From IMG/VR virus record IMGVR_UViG_3300046000_010637, positions 1 through 21,677 of that record: DNA of 21,677 nt, one strand, 5' to 3'. The number at the start of each line of letters is the position of its first letter. The first letter of the stretch is position 1. Positions 16,131 to 21,388 of the stretch are shown here, piece after piece. The translations under genes and the position numbers were made by a program. The stretch is from a virus. Under the pieces are notes generated by a model. The model was given only the letters and a program-made list of their open reading frames with translations, searched no databases and had not been told where the DNA came from.

Positions 16131-16550
16131 TTATCTGATTAAATTATTTCCATTTTCTGTCATTAAAAAATCTCCATTTTCGGCTATCAAAAATTGAATC
16201 CCAGATGAAGTAACACCTAAGCTAATACCACCTGTTCCTCTAAAAAAGCTTCCACTAAGTGCAATTGTTTCATCAGGTTCAAAATTAAAAGATCCTCCAC
16301 CAACACCAACACAAACAGAGGCAATATAAGATGAAGTAACTAATGATATAACATTATTAAAATTTGAAAAAAATCCTAAAGTATTAGTAGCAGAAGAAGA
16401 ATCATAGAAACCAATTCCATTACGAACAGTTTCTATGGTAAAATAAGCTACTTGGTCATTAGGAGAAATTATATCAAATGTGTAATTGCCCGAAATTTCT
16501 TCACATGGAGTTCCTGCTCCATAGAGTTGTTCAGCGGTGTATGATGCCAT
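16131..16550 (-). CDS. Tail-fibre-associated unknown protein, 139 aa
   Basis: Beta-rich, Gly/Ser/Asn-rich protein (MASYTAEQLYGAGTPCEEIS...) with no signal peptide. The C-terminus carries a short internal repeat (IAENGDFLMTENGNNLI). It is the first gene of the fibre unit, 11 nt after the ATATTTATAA motif, and is followed by the 331-aa fibre. A fibre subunit or tip protein is inferred. Confidence 0.7.
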   Translation of the reverse strand: MASYTAEQLYGAGTPCEEISGNYTFDIISPNDQVAYFTIETVRNGIGFYDSSSATNTLGFFSNFNNVISLVTSSYIASVCVGVGGGSFNFEPDETIALSGSFFRGTGGISLGVTSSGIQFLIAENGDFLMTENGNNLIR

Positions 16551-16561
16551 ATTCTATTTTA

Positions 16562-16571
16562 TTATAAATAT
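16562..16571 (-). promoter_or_regulatory. Putative late promoter ATATTTATAA (tail-fibre unit)
   Basis: The coding strand reads ATATTTATAATAAAA, 11 nt before the start at 16550, in the divergent gap between the fibre unit and the plus-strand operon. Same motif as at 5383, 8559 and 11134. Confidence 0.62.
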
Positions 16572-16648
16572 ATGGAAAAAAACGACCTTTTCCTTTTTAC
16601 ATACCTCAATATATCTATCCGTATATATCAGATATCTTATAAAACAGG

Positions 16649-16679
16649 TTGGAATCCTAAATTAATATTCGTATATTAG
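16649..16679 (+). promoter_or_regulatory. Promoter of the plus-strand operon (TTG-N20-TATATTAG)
   Basis: TTG (16649-16651), 20 bases ending ATTCG, then TATATTAG (16672-16679). It matches the four minus-strand promoters in spacing, in the G after TTG and in the TTCG extension. The start of the first gene is 23 bases downstream. Confidence 0.65.
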
Positions 16680-16702
16680 GGTATAATTAAAAAAACAAGT
16701 AT

Positions 16703-16903
16703 TTGGAAAATACAGGTAAAGAAACAGCAGATTACATTGACAGACATGTAGTAGAAGCAATGGTGGAAGTAGCTAAACAAAAAATGTATAGTGAGGAAGA
16801 AGTTATATCTATAGCAAAACAGGCTTTTGTACTTGGAAAAGATTTTGGATTAATAGGTACATTTAAAGAATGGTTTGATACAGTTAAAAAGAAATCAAAA
16901 TGA
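16703..16903 (+). CDS. Unknown small protein with TTG start, 66 aa
   Basis: No ATG is available near the N-terminus; an in-frame stop lies at 16688-16690 and the first plausible start is TTG at 16703 (ENTGKETADYIDRHVVEAMV...). The protein is helical with a Lys-rich end (FKEWFDTVKKKSK). Proteins with a YSEEEV...FKEWF pattern like this recur in phage genomes without a known role. The stop overlaps the next start by ATGA. Confidence 0.65.
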   Translation: MENTGKETADYIDRHVVEAMVEVAKQKMYSEEEVISIAKQAFVLGKDFGLIGTFKEWFDTVKKKSK

Positions 16904-17193
16904 ATAAAGTAATACAATTATTAGATGATAAACTTTCGGATCACATTTGGGATCCCAAAGTAATTGTTGTATATTCCTCTAGTGGATGTGGGATGTGTAC
17001 GATATTGAAACCAAAATTATACCACGTAAACGAGGAATATAAGGTAGTAATAGTAGATAGTTCGAGACATTTTAACTCAAACAAATTTTACCCAACCGAA
17101 CTACTATGGTTCCCTACCATAGCATATTTTGAAAATGGAGTTTATATAAAAGATATTAACAAAACAGAAATAGAAGAAGGATTATGGAACTAA
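16900..17193 (+). CDS. Thioredoxin/glutaredoxin-like protein
   Basis: The 97-aa protein has a redox CGMC motif (Cys30-Cys33) after a central strand KVIVVYSSSG, and the conserved cis-Pro in FPTIAYFENG (Pro72), followed by the last strands. The length and layout fit a minimal thioredoxin fold. Phage-coded members often serve ribonucleotide reductase or another thiol reductant role; no reductase is in the window. It overlaps the next gene by 10 bases. Confidence 0.85.
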   Translation: MNKVIQLLDDKLSDHIWDPKVIVVYSSSGCGMCTILKPKLYHVNEEYKVVIVDSSRHFNSNKFYPTELLWFPTIAYFENGVYIKDINKTEIEEGLWN

Positions 17194-17615
17194 TTTATTT
17201 TATATTGGGGATGCTGACAGTGCTATGGATGAATTCTACATACCAGACATTCCAGACCAATAAAACAAATAAGGATATTCAGGGTAAGCTGGATATAATG
17301 GATAATTACATAACGGAAACGAGTAAAGAGTATTTTAAACAGTGGGATAATGCAATGGAATCTATGGCGAAGGTCTCTGTTAAGCTAGAGACGATTCAAG
17401 AGCAATTAGATGCCGAGGATCTACACACCACATTAGATAATATTGGTGCCGATATAAATCGTTTGAGTGAGATAACAAAACAAACGAATGATAAACTAGC
17501 GTTTACAAATACATCGGCCGATAAGAACTTCAATAAAACATTTAACGATATACAAGCGCTACGTAATGCACTGAATAAAATGGGTCAAGATCCTAATCTA
17601 ATGAGCCAATACTAA
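17184..17615 (+). CDS. Membrane-anchored coiled-coil protein, 143 aa
   Basis: Residues about 2-17 (ELIYFILGMLTVLWMN) form one N-terminal membrane helix without a cleavable site. The rest is a long charged helix with heptad-like spacing (IQGKLDIMDNYITETS..., TIQEQLDAEDLHTTLDNIGADINRLSEI). The architecture resembles i-spanin or a membrane scaffold, but no lysis genes are adjacent and no family is recognised. It is the last gene of the plus-strand operon. Confidence 0.75.
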   Translation: MELIYFILGMLTVLWMNSTYQTFQTNKTNKDIQGKLDIMDNYITETSKEYFKQWDNAMESMAKVSVKLETIQEQLDAEDLHTTLDNIGADINRLSEITKQTNDKLAFTNTSADKNFNKTFNDIQALRNALNKMGQDPNLMSQY

Positions 17616-17718
17616 CCACACAACACAACAAGTATATATCCCATCGATGCCAAAAAAGTTTTGAAAAAAAGAATTTTGCCATTTGTTATATTTAAAATAA
17701 TTGGTCAAAGATGGAAAA

Positions 17719-17739
17719 GAGCCCCCTTTATGGGGGCTT
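17719..17739 (+). terminator. GC-rich terminator hairpin after the plus-strand operon
   Basis: AGCCCCC (17720-17726), loop TTTAT, GGGGGCT (17732-17738), extendable by a G-U pair. The following plus-strand U tract is weak (TGGTATT), while the opposite strand has TCTTTTCC after it, so it may work in both directions between the convergent units. Confidence 0.6.
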
Positions 17740-17902
17740 GGTATTACTTGAATATAAGTATATACTAATCGGGGTGTAAAGATCGTCCGAACGATAAGTG
17801 TTGGTCCACATCCTTTCTCTCACGCATACACGCTATATGGACACCAACGCGTATGGGCATAACTACGTAATAATATATACCGCCGTACGCATAAATACCC
17901 TA

Positions 17903-17958
17903 GTACATAAGTACGGGGTAAGGGGTACATAAGTACACAGGCAGGGGTACCTAAGTAC
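17903..17958. repeat. Three 22-bp-spaced iteron-like repeats, GTACMTAAGTAC
   Basis: Copies at 17903-17914 (GTACATAAGTAC), 17925-17936 (identical) and 17947-17958 (GTACCTAAGTAC). Starts are exactly 22 bases apart, about two helical turns, and spacers are G-rich (for example GGGGTAAGGG). Each unit is an imperfect dyad with GTAC at both ends. This is the form of iterons or a cooperative protein-binding array. No gene overlaps it. Confidence 0.65.
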
Positions 17959-17989
17959 CCCCACATTATAACTTTATGTATACAGCAAT

Positions 17990-18157
17990 TTAACCTACCA
18001 ATGAGGCAGATATGGTATGGCGGGTTGATTTAATGGCTGGGTAATAGGTACCTCCACCCACGCGAATGTATTTTCTGGTATCAACCAATTTATTATCCAC
18101 CTCTTGACCCACGAATCTCAAATACGATTCACCGTTTAATTTCAATTTTGTTATCAT
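17990..18157 (-). CDS. Unknown small protein, 55 aa
   Basis: The open frame from ATG 18157 reads MITKLKLNGESYLRFVGQEV... and ends TISASLVG. The start has the AATTAAGGTTATG context seen in four other genes and a strong promoter (18200-18230) 43 bases upstream, which makes it likely real despite its size. Basic, strand-rich, no membrane segment. Unknown function. Confidence 0.6.
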   Translation of the reverse strand: MITKLKLNGESYLRFVGQEVDNKLVDTRKYIRVGGGTYYPAIKSTRHTISASLVG

Positions 18158-18199
18158 AACCTTAATTTAATTTACGTATCGCTTAATTGCTCAACGTGG

Positions 18200-18230
18200 T
18201 AAATGTACGAACAATACCTCGGGTATCCAA
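18200..18230 (-). promoter_or_regulatory. Promoter of the 55-aa gene (TTG-N20-TACATTTA)
   Basis: TTG (18230-18228), 20 bases ending TTGTTCG, then TACATTTA (18207-18200). The spacer holds a small hairpin ATACC-CGA-GGTAT. Confidence 0.65.
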
Positions 18231-18242
18231 GTGGGTTGCCAA

Positions 18243-18425
18243 TTACTTTTTAGTAATGGCGTACCAAAACATTGCCCCAAATGCTAGAGCTACTAAGGCA
18301 TGTACGGGGTAGATCATAGCTTGTAATAATAACCAGAACATAAATTTAATAGCGTATGTTATTGCTGTTACCCCACCGATGAAGGCTAGTATAACGAACC
18401 AGGTAATTTGATTTTCCTCACTCAT
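18243..18425 (-). CDS. Small membrane protein, 60 aa
   Basis: Two hydrophobic segments: about 8-32 (TWFVILAFIGGVTAITYAIK with MFWLLL) and about 37-57 (MIYPVHALVALAFGAMFWYA). Ends ITKK. It follows the 66-aa gene by 12 bases, so it is likely co-transcribed from the promoter at 18661-18691. Unknown function. Confidence 0.65.
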   Translation of the reverse strand: MSEENQITWFVILAFIGGVTAITYAIKFMFWLLLQAMIYPVHALVALAFGAMFWYAITKK

Positions 18426-18437
18426 AACGTTAACGTA

Positions 18438-18638
18438 TTAAAAGAACAATGCGTTCCAAGTTATATATGATGGTTGTTTGCTTATAACGTTACCTGGTTT
18501 ACCGTACGCGGCAACACTTCTAACGGTACAAACATTACCACATTCACTCACTGCAACCAATTCACTACGTAATGTAGCTGAATGGTTATCACTAAATACT
18601 CTACCAATAGCACCTCTTAATTCATCTAATTTGCTCAT
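18438..18638 (-). CDS. Unknown small protein, 66 aa
   Basis: Soluble protein (MSKLDELRGAIGRVFSDNHS...) with two Cys (SECGNVC). Start context AATTAAGGTTATG and a promoter 23 bases upstream support expression. The opposite strand has an open frame here that I regard as a shadow. Confidence 0.6.
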   Translation of the reverse strand: MSKLDELRGAIGRVFSDNHSATLRSELVAVSECGNVCTVRSVAAYGKPGNVISKQPSYITWNALFF

Positions 18639-18660
18639 AACCTTAATTTTTAATTACGGG

Positions 18661-18691
18661 TAAATATACGAACGCTCCCTCGGGTAGCCAA
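18661..18691 (-). promoter_or_regulatory. Promoter of the 66-aa/60-aa gene pair (TTG-N20-TATATTTA)
   Basis: TTG (18691-18689), 20 bases ending GTTCG, then TATATTTA (18668-18661), about 23 bases before the start at 18638. Confidence 0.65.
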
Positions 18692-18705
18692 CCCCCTCCA
18701 CACAA

Positions 18706-18735
18706 GCGGTTATGAGAGGGTATGAGCGGTTATGA
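18706..18735. repeat. Three tandem 10-bp repeats upstream of a promoter
   Basis: On the minus strand: TCATAACCGC, TCATACCCTC, TCATAACCGC, contiguous. The array starts 15 bases upstream of the -33 TTG of the promoter at 18661-18691. A period of one helical turn on the promoter-upstream face suggests an activator or repressor site. Confidence 0.45.
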
Positions 18736-19021
18736 ACCACACGGGCATTGGAGTATCCCCCATTGGCACCCTGGCCCGTTGTTAATAATTCAATATTTCA
18801 AAGATGTTCACCGTGGCGGAATGTGAATAATGCAATTCTACATATATATTTTAAAGAGTTGTGAAAATGGTTTGGAGACGATATGAATGGGTTAATGTGG
18901 AGTGAACCCAACACCATCCATACCCCTCCATCTTGTCATATACACTATGTAGAACAGTACCCAATCAGGTTACCACAGTACCCTAATGTCATATTAACAC
19001 ATAACAGGTCACACGTTGCGG
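18736..19021. other. Gene-free stretch, nearly 290 bp
   Basis: Only very short frames occur (15 codons or fewer on the minus strand from ATG). Base composition is less AT-rich than in the structural block. No repeat or strong hairpin was recognised by eye; it could hold regulatory DNA or a decayed gene. Confidence 0.4.
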
Positions 19022-19129
19022 TTAGGACAGTAACCAACTAAACAATGTATACCATCCCCAAGCAGCACACAACGAGATTATACCCATTATGATCCACACT
19101 ACGGCTTTAGTATAATCACGTTTAAACAT
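19022..19129 (-). CDS. Tiny membrane protein, 35 aa
   Basis: MFKRDYTKAVVWIIMGIISL... ending TLFSWLLS: a basic N-terminus then one membrane helix (about 9-32). The start overlaps the stop of the 49-aa gene as TAATG, the same coupling used throughout this genome, which supports translation. Function unknown; small phage membrane peptides are often host-takeover or lysis-timing factors, but nothing here decides that. Confidence 0.45.
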   Translation of the reverse strand: MFKRDYTKAVVWIIMGIISLCAAWGWYTLFSWLLS

Positions 19130-19278
19130 TACACGCGAGATGATTTACCGTTATAAGCATCCGCCTTACTAAAGCGTGTTGATGATTGGTTTGTAGCGGT
19201 TTTAACCGTTACTTGCTTGCGTACAGACAACCATTCCATTAGTTGTGTGTAATTCGATTTTGCAGTGTTTTTAGACAT
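19129..19278 (-). CDS. Small basic protein, 49 aa
   Basis: MSKNTAKSNYTQLMEWLSVR... ending SSRV. Rich in Lys, Thr and Ser, no membrane segment. It starts 15 bases after the 76-aa gene with an AAATTATG start context. Unknown. Confidence 0.5.
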   Translation of the reverse strand: MSKNTAKSNYTQLMEWLSVRKQVTVKTATNQSSTRFSKADAYNGKSSRV

Positions 19279-19293
19279 AATTTGACCGTTTAT

Positions 19294-19524
19294 TTAATTA
19301 TTATTTGTTTGTTTATAATATGTTACCTCGTCGCCTGTTTGCTCCATTGCATCCTTATCCTCGTTAACGTACATCGATTTCTTATCCCACGTTCCATTCA
19401 TCATTAAATTCAGTTTATCCATCTGTTTCGTTTGCAGTAAATGATTAATCGTATCCTGCATTACAATGACTGTCGCCCCCGTATTATCCATCTCGTTCGT
19501 TACTGAATTATCTCCACTATCCAT
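19294..19524 (-). CDS. Unknown acidic protein, 76 aa
   Basis: Met/Asp/Asn-rich protein (MDSGDNSVTNEMDNTGATVI...). The start overlaps the end of the 81-aa gene by 8 bases. Last member of an overlapping run of small genes from 20595. No motif. Confidence 0.6.
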   Translation of the reverse strand: MDSGDNSVTNEMDNTGATVIVMQDTINHLLQTKQMDKLNLMMNGTWDKKSMYVNEDKDAMEQTGDEVTYYKQTNNN

Positions 19525-19762
19525 TTTGCTCCTGTTTAAAGTACTCGTTTAAATGTTTATCCCAATCAGCGTTAATATCCTTCAATTTCATACCCAGTTC
19601 AATCAACATATCACTTGAATAGAAACCAGTTATACTCTCCAATGGCCAGAAGTTATAATAACCATCTACATCAACCATAAAGCAACCTATCAATTTATTA
19701 TTTGATATTGCCCTAACATCCATTGTACCGTTCTGTTCCTTATCTACCTTGAGTATTTCCAT
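19517..19762 (-). CDS. Unknown protein, 81 aa
   Basis: Soluble alpha/beta-looking protein (MEILKVDKEQNGTMDVRAIS...). One base separates it from the 61-aa gene. No family recognised. Confidence 0.65.
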   Translation of the reverse strand: MEILKVDKEQNGTMDVRAISNNKLIGCFMVDVDGYYNFWPLESITGFYSSDMLIELGMKLKDINADWDKHLNEYFKQEQNG

Positions 19763-19763
19763 A

Positions 19764-19949
19764 CTATCTAATTTTAAGCGCCCACACTCGTCTTAACTTA
19801 ATACTATTATCGTGTTTAAACCTACCATAATACTTGTATACCACAATGTGAGTCCATTTAGTTGTTTCCCACGTTGTAAAATCTATAGTATCCTCAATCA
19901 TGATTGTATAACCAATCCATCTTGCTATGTTGTATAAAAATGATCTCAT
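19764..19949 (-). CDS. Unknown basic protein, 61 aa
   Basis: Aromatic and basic (MRSFLYNIARWIGYTIMIED..., ending RRVWALKIR). It overlaps the stop of the 74-aa gene by 4 bases. The N-terminal helix is amphipathic rather than a clear membrane segment. Confidence 0.55.
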   Translation of the reverse strand: MRSFLYNIARWIGYTIMIEDTIDFTTWETTKWTHIVVYKYYGRFKHDNSIKLRRVWALKIR

Positions 19950-20170
19950 AACCCGTTTTGTTGTTTATATTCGTTTAACATATCTTGATCTGAATAACCA
20001 AACCACCGTTCGGCATTATCTTGAGTATCCACCTTACGTAACCAAAGAGCAAATCCAATAGCAAATTTATCTGCTATTTTTTCACATTCATGTGAGTCAT
20101 GAGACAAATTATTGAACATGTCTGCTGGATCAAAATAATCTAAATTGTTAAATTGCTCTTTTAATGTCAT
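19946..20170 (-). CDS. Unknown small phage protein, 74 aa
   Basis: Helical protein with a central KFAIGFALWLRKV and a C-terminal YSDQDMLNEYKQQNGL. Small proteins with this 'FA.GFA.W ... L..YK...GL' layout are common in phages and Bacteroidota mobile DNA, with no assigned function. One base after the 83-aa gene. Confidence 0.65.
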   Translation of the reverse strand: MTLKEQFNNLDYFDPADMFNNLSHDSHECEKIADKFAIGFALWLRKVDTQDNAERWFGYSDQDMLNEYKQQNGL

Positions 20171-20171
20171 A

Positions 20172-20423
20172 CTACTCTAATATTTCAAATACATGCCACA
20201 CATAACTTCCATCCTGAAATGTAGCAATATACTTACTGTTAAACTCTTCAATTTCCCAACCCGTACCTATGATATTAAAGTTACGTTCAACTAGCTGCTC
20301 GCTAATATCAACTAAAGCCCAAATCCATGGTCTACCGTTTTGAAGTTGTACCGTAAGTATCTCTGCTTTATCTGGCATAGTCACTATAGTGTCTACCTCG
20401 TATTTATAAATTACTTTACTCAT
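20172..20423 (-). CDS. Small conserved protein with KYE/IWALVD motifs, 83 aa
   Basis: Pattern IYKYEVDTIVTMPDKAEILT, then VQLQNGRPWIWALVD, GTGWEI, YIATFQDGSYVWHVFE. I recognise this layout from a widespread family of small phage and bacterial proteins (possibly DUF7352; number from memory, unverified). Function unknown. The start overlaps the end of the 59-aa gene by 8 bases. Confidence 0.75.
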   Translation of the reverse strand: MSKVIYKYEVDTIVTMPDKAEILTVQLQNGRPWIWALVDISEQLVERNFNIIGTGWEIEEFNSKYIATFQDGSYVWHVFEILE

Positions 20424-20595
20424 TGTCTATTATTTTTAAACTTGGACCCCATTTTAATTGATTAACAATCCGATTTTCCATCGTTACCCAATCTTGTGTT
20501 TTAATTATGAATTTAAATTGTTTAATATCAAAATCTCTCGTTTCATCTATACATTCGTATGTTTTACCTCGGTATTTAAATTGGTATTTATTCAT
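20416..20595 (-). CDS. Unknown small protein, 59 aa
   Basis: Frame from ATG 20595: MNKYQFKYRGKTYECIDETR... ending SLKIIDNE, with stop TAA at 20416-20418 overlapping the next start by 8 bases. Lys/Ile-rich alpha/beta protein. A larger open frame on the opposite strand has no start context or homology pattern; the minus-strand reading fits the operon. Confidence 0.6.
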   Translation of the reverse strand: MNKYQFKYRGKTYECIDETRDFDIKQFKFIIKTQDWVTMENRIVNQLKWGPSLKIIDNE

Positions 20596-20645
20596 GTTTG
20601 TATATACGGATTAAGATGGTGGGGTGTGTTAATAAAAAGGCTTGT

Positions 20646-20843
20646 TTATTTATTTCTATTTACGAGAAACACTATTCCTATTACGGCTAGAACCCCTAAT
20701 ATAATCAATAATGGAATCCATAATGGAGCAGTTACCCACCACCATGACCAATCAATGTAATTAGTTAATTTTAATACTAAGAATATTAGAAACAATATCG
20801 TTCCTAATCCTAAACCGTTGCTTGAATTACTTGTATTTGCCAT
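20646..20843 (-). CDS. Small two-helix membrane protein, 65 aa
   Basis: Two membrane segments: about 13-28 (GTILFLIFLVLKLTNY) and about 40-60 (LWIPLLIILGVLAVIGIVFL), joined by the Trp-rich IDWSWWWVTAPLWIP. This W.WWW..P.W.P layout is common in phage genomes, sometimes labelled 'transmembrane Fragile-X-F protein'. Role unknown. One base after the 79-aa gene. Confidence 0.75.
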   Translation of the reverse strand: MANTSNSSNGLGLGTILFLIFLVLKLTNYIDWSWWWVTAPLWIPLLIILGVLAVIGIVFLVNRNK

Positions 20844-20844
20844 G

Positions 20845-21084
20845 TTATACTACTTTCATTAATTTAATATATTGAACATCTTTTCTACCTAATAATTTAC
20901 CTATCGCTTGGCCTAACCAATTATTCTTAACTAACACAACAGCGTAGTTTGTATTTATTTGTTCTGCTTGTTCTACTGTTAGGAATTGTTCTCTAACTAA
21001 GGCATTAACAATAGCCTCTTTAGCATTGTTGTAATTCTCTAAATCCTGTGTTAACTCTAAATCTGTTGTTGAATAACTTGCCAT
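20845..21084 (-). CDS. Unknown protein, 79 aa
   Basis: I choose the start at 21084 (MASYSTTDLELTQDLENYNN...) because it has the AAAATTATG context and follows the stop of the 99-aa gene by 4 bases; the longer frame to 21168 would overlap that gene heavily. Helical, ends GRKDVQYIKLMKVV. No motif. Confidence 0.65.
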   Translation of the reverse strand: MASYSTTDLELTQDLENYNNAKEAIVNALVREQFLTVEQAEQINTNYAVVLVKNNWLGQAIGKLLGRKDVQYIKLMKVV

Positions 21085-21088
21085 AATT

Positions 21089-21388
21089 TTAGTTGTTATT
21101 TGAATAATATATTTTATATAACTCGTCTTCTTTCTTACCACAATCATTACATTGAACTCCTCGTCCAACAGTGTTTAATAATTGATCGTATGTAGTCAAA
21201 TCGTCTAATTCCTTCATCTCATCATCTGTTAGATCGGTTCGCTCTAAATTATCCCACCAATTGGCTCTACCCCATTTATCAATTAATGCTTCCGCTTCGG
21301 GTATTGGAATTGTCATTGCTATAAACCCGTAATAACAATCCGCTTTGTCCTCACCGCAATGATGACATCTGTCTATTTTACTCTCCAT
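21089..21388 (-). CDS. Small zinc-ribbon-like protein, 99 aa
   Basis: Two Cys pairs: CHHC at about 8-11 and CNDC at about 79-82, plus Cys18. Such spacing suggests a zinc ribbon or zinc knuckle closing the two ends around an acidic middle (LTDDEMKELDDLTTYDQL). The start overlaps the stop of the partial gene to its right by 11 bases. Function unknown. Confidence 0.65.
   Translation of the reverse strand: MESKIDRCHHCGEDKADCYYGFIAMTIPIPEAEALIDKWGRANWWDNLERTDLTDDEMKELDDLTTYDQLLNTVGRGVQCNDCGKKEDELYKIYYSNNN

Larger units (their letters stand above)
17616..17989. other. Gene-free structured region, about 370 bp
   Basis: No convincing ORF on either strand. In order it holds: a possible plus-strand promoter (TATATTTA at 17687-17694 with TTG 23 bases upstream); a GC hairpin (17720-17738); a hairpin ATCGT/ACGAT (17782-17795); an inverted repeat GTTGGT (17800-17805) with ACCAAC (17843-17848); GCGTA (17849-17853) with TACGC (17886-17890); and 22-bp spaced repeats (17903-17958). 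Candidates are a small structured RNA, a replication origin, or a packaging/regulatory site. Confidence 0.5.

Noticed and set aside
5383-16571. Reading TATAAATA on the plus strand as canonical T4 late promoters
   Set aside because: They would transcribe away from the adjacent minus-strand gene starts, and no plus-strand genes follow at 5383, 8559 or 11134.
16732-16917. Minus-strand open frame, 61 aa
   Set aside because: Antisense to the first gene of the plus-strand operon, which has a promoter and coupled downstream genes.
17776-17850. Possible tRNA in the structured region
   Set aside because: No acceptor stem, anticodon arm or GGTTCRA T-loop arrangement could be fitted.
18478-18663. Plus-strand open frame, 61 aa
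   Set aside because: Antisense to the 66-aa gene that has a promoter and the AAGGTTATG start context; runs over that promoter.
20458-20760. Plus-strand open frame, 100 aa
   Set aside because: Antisense to the 59-aa and 65-aa minus-strand genes, which fit the operon overlaps; composition is shadow-like.
20845-21168. Longer 107-aa version of the 79-aa gene
   Set aside because: Would overlap the zinc-ribbon-like gene by 80 bases; the internal ATG at 21084 has the usual start context and 4-base spacing.
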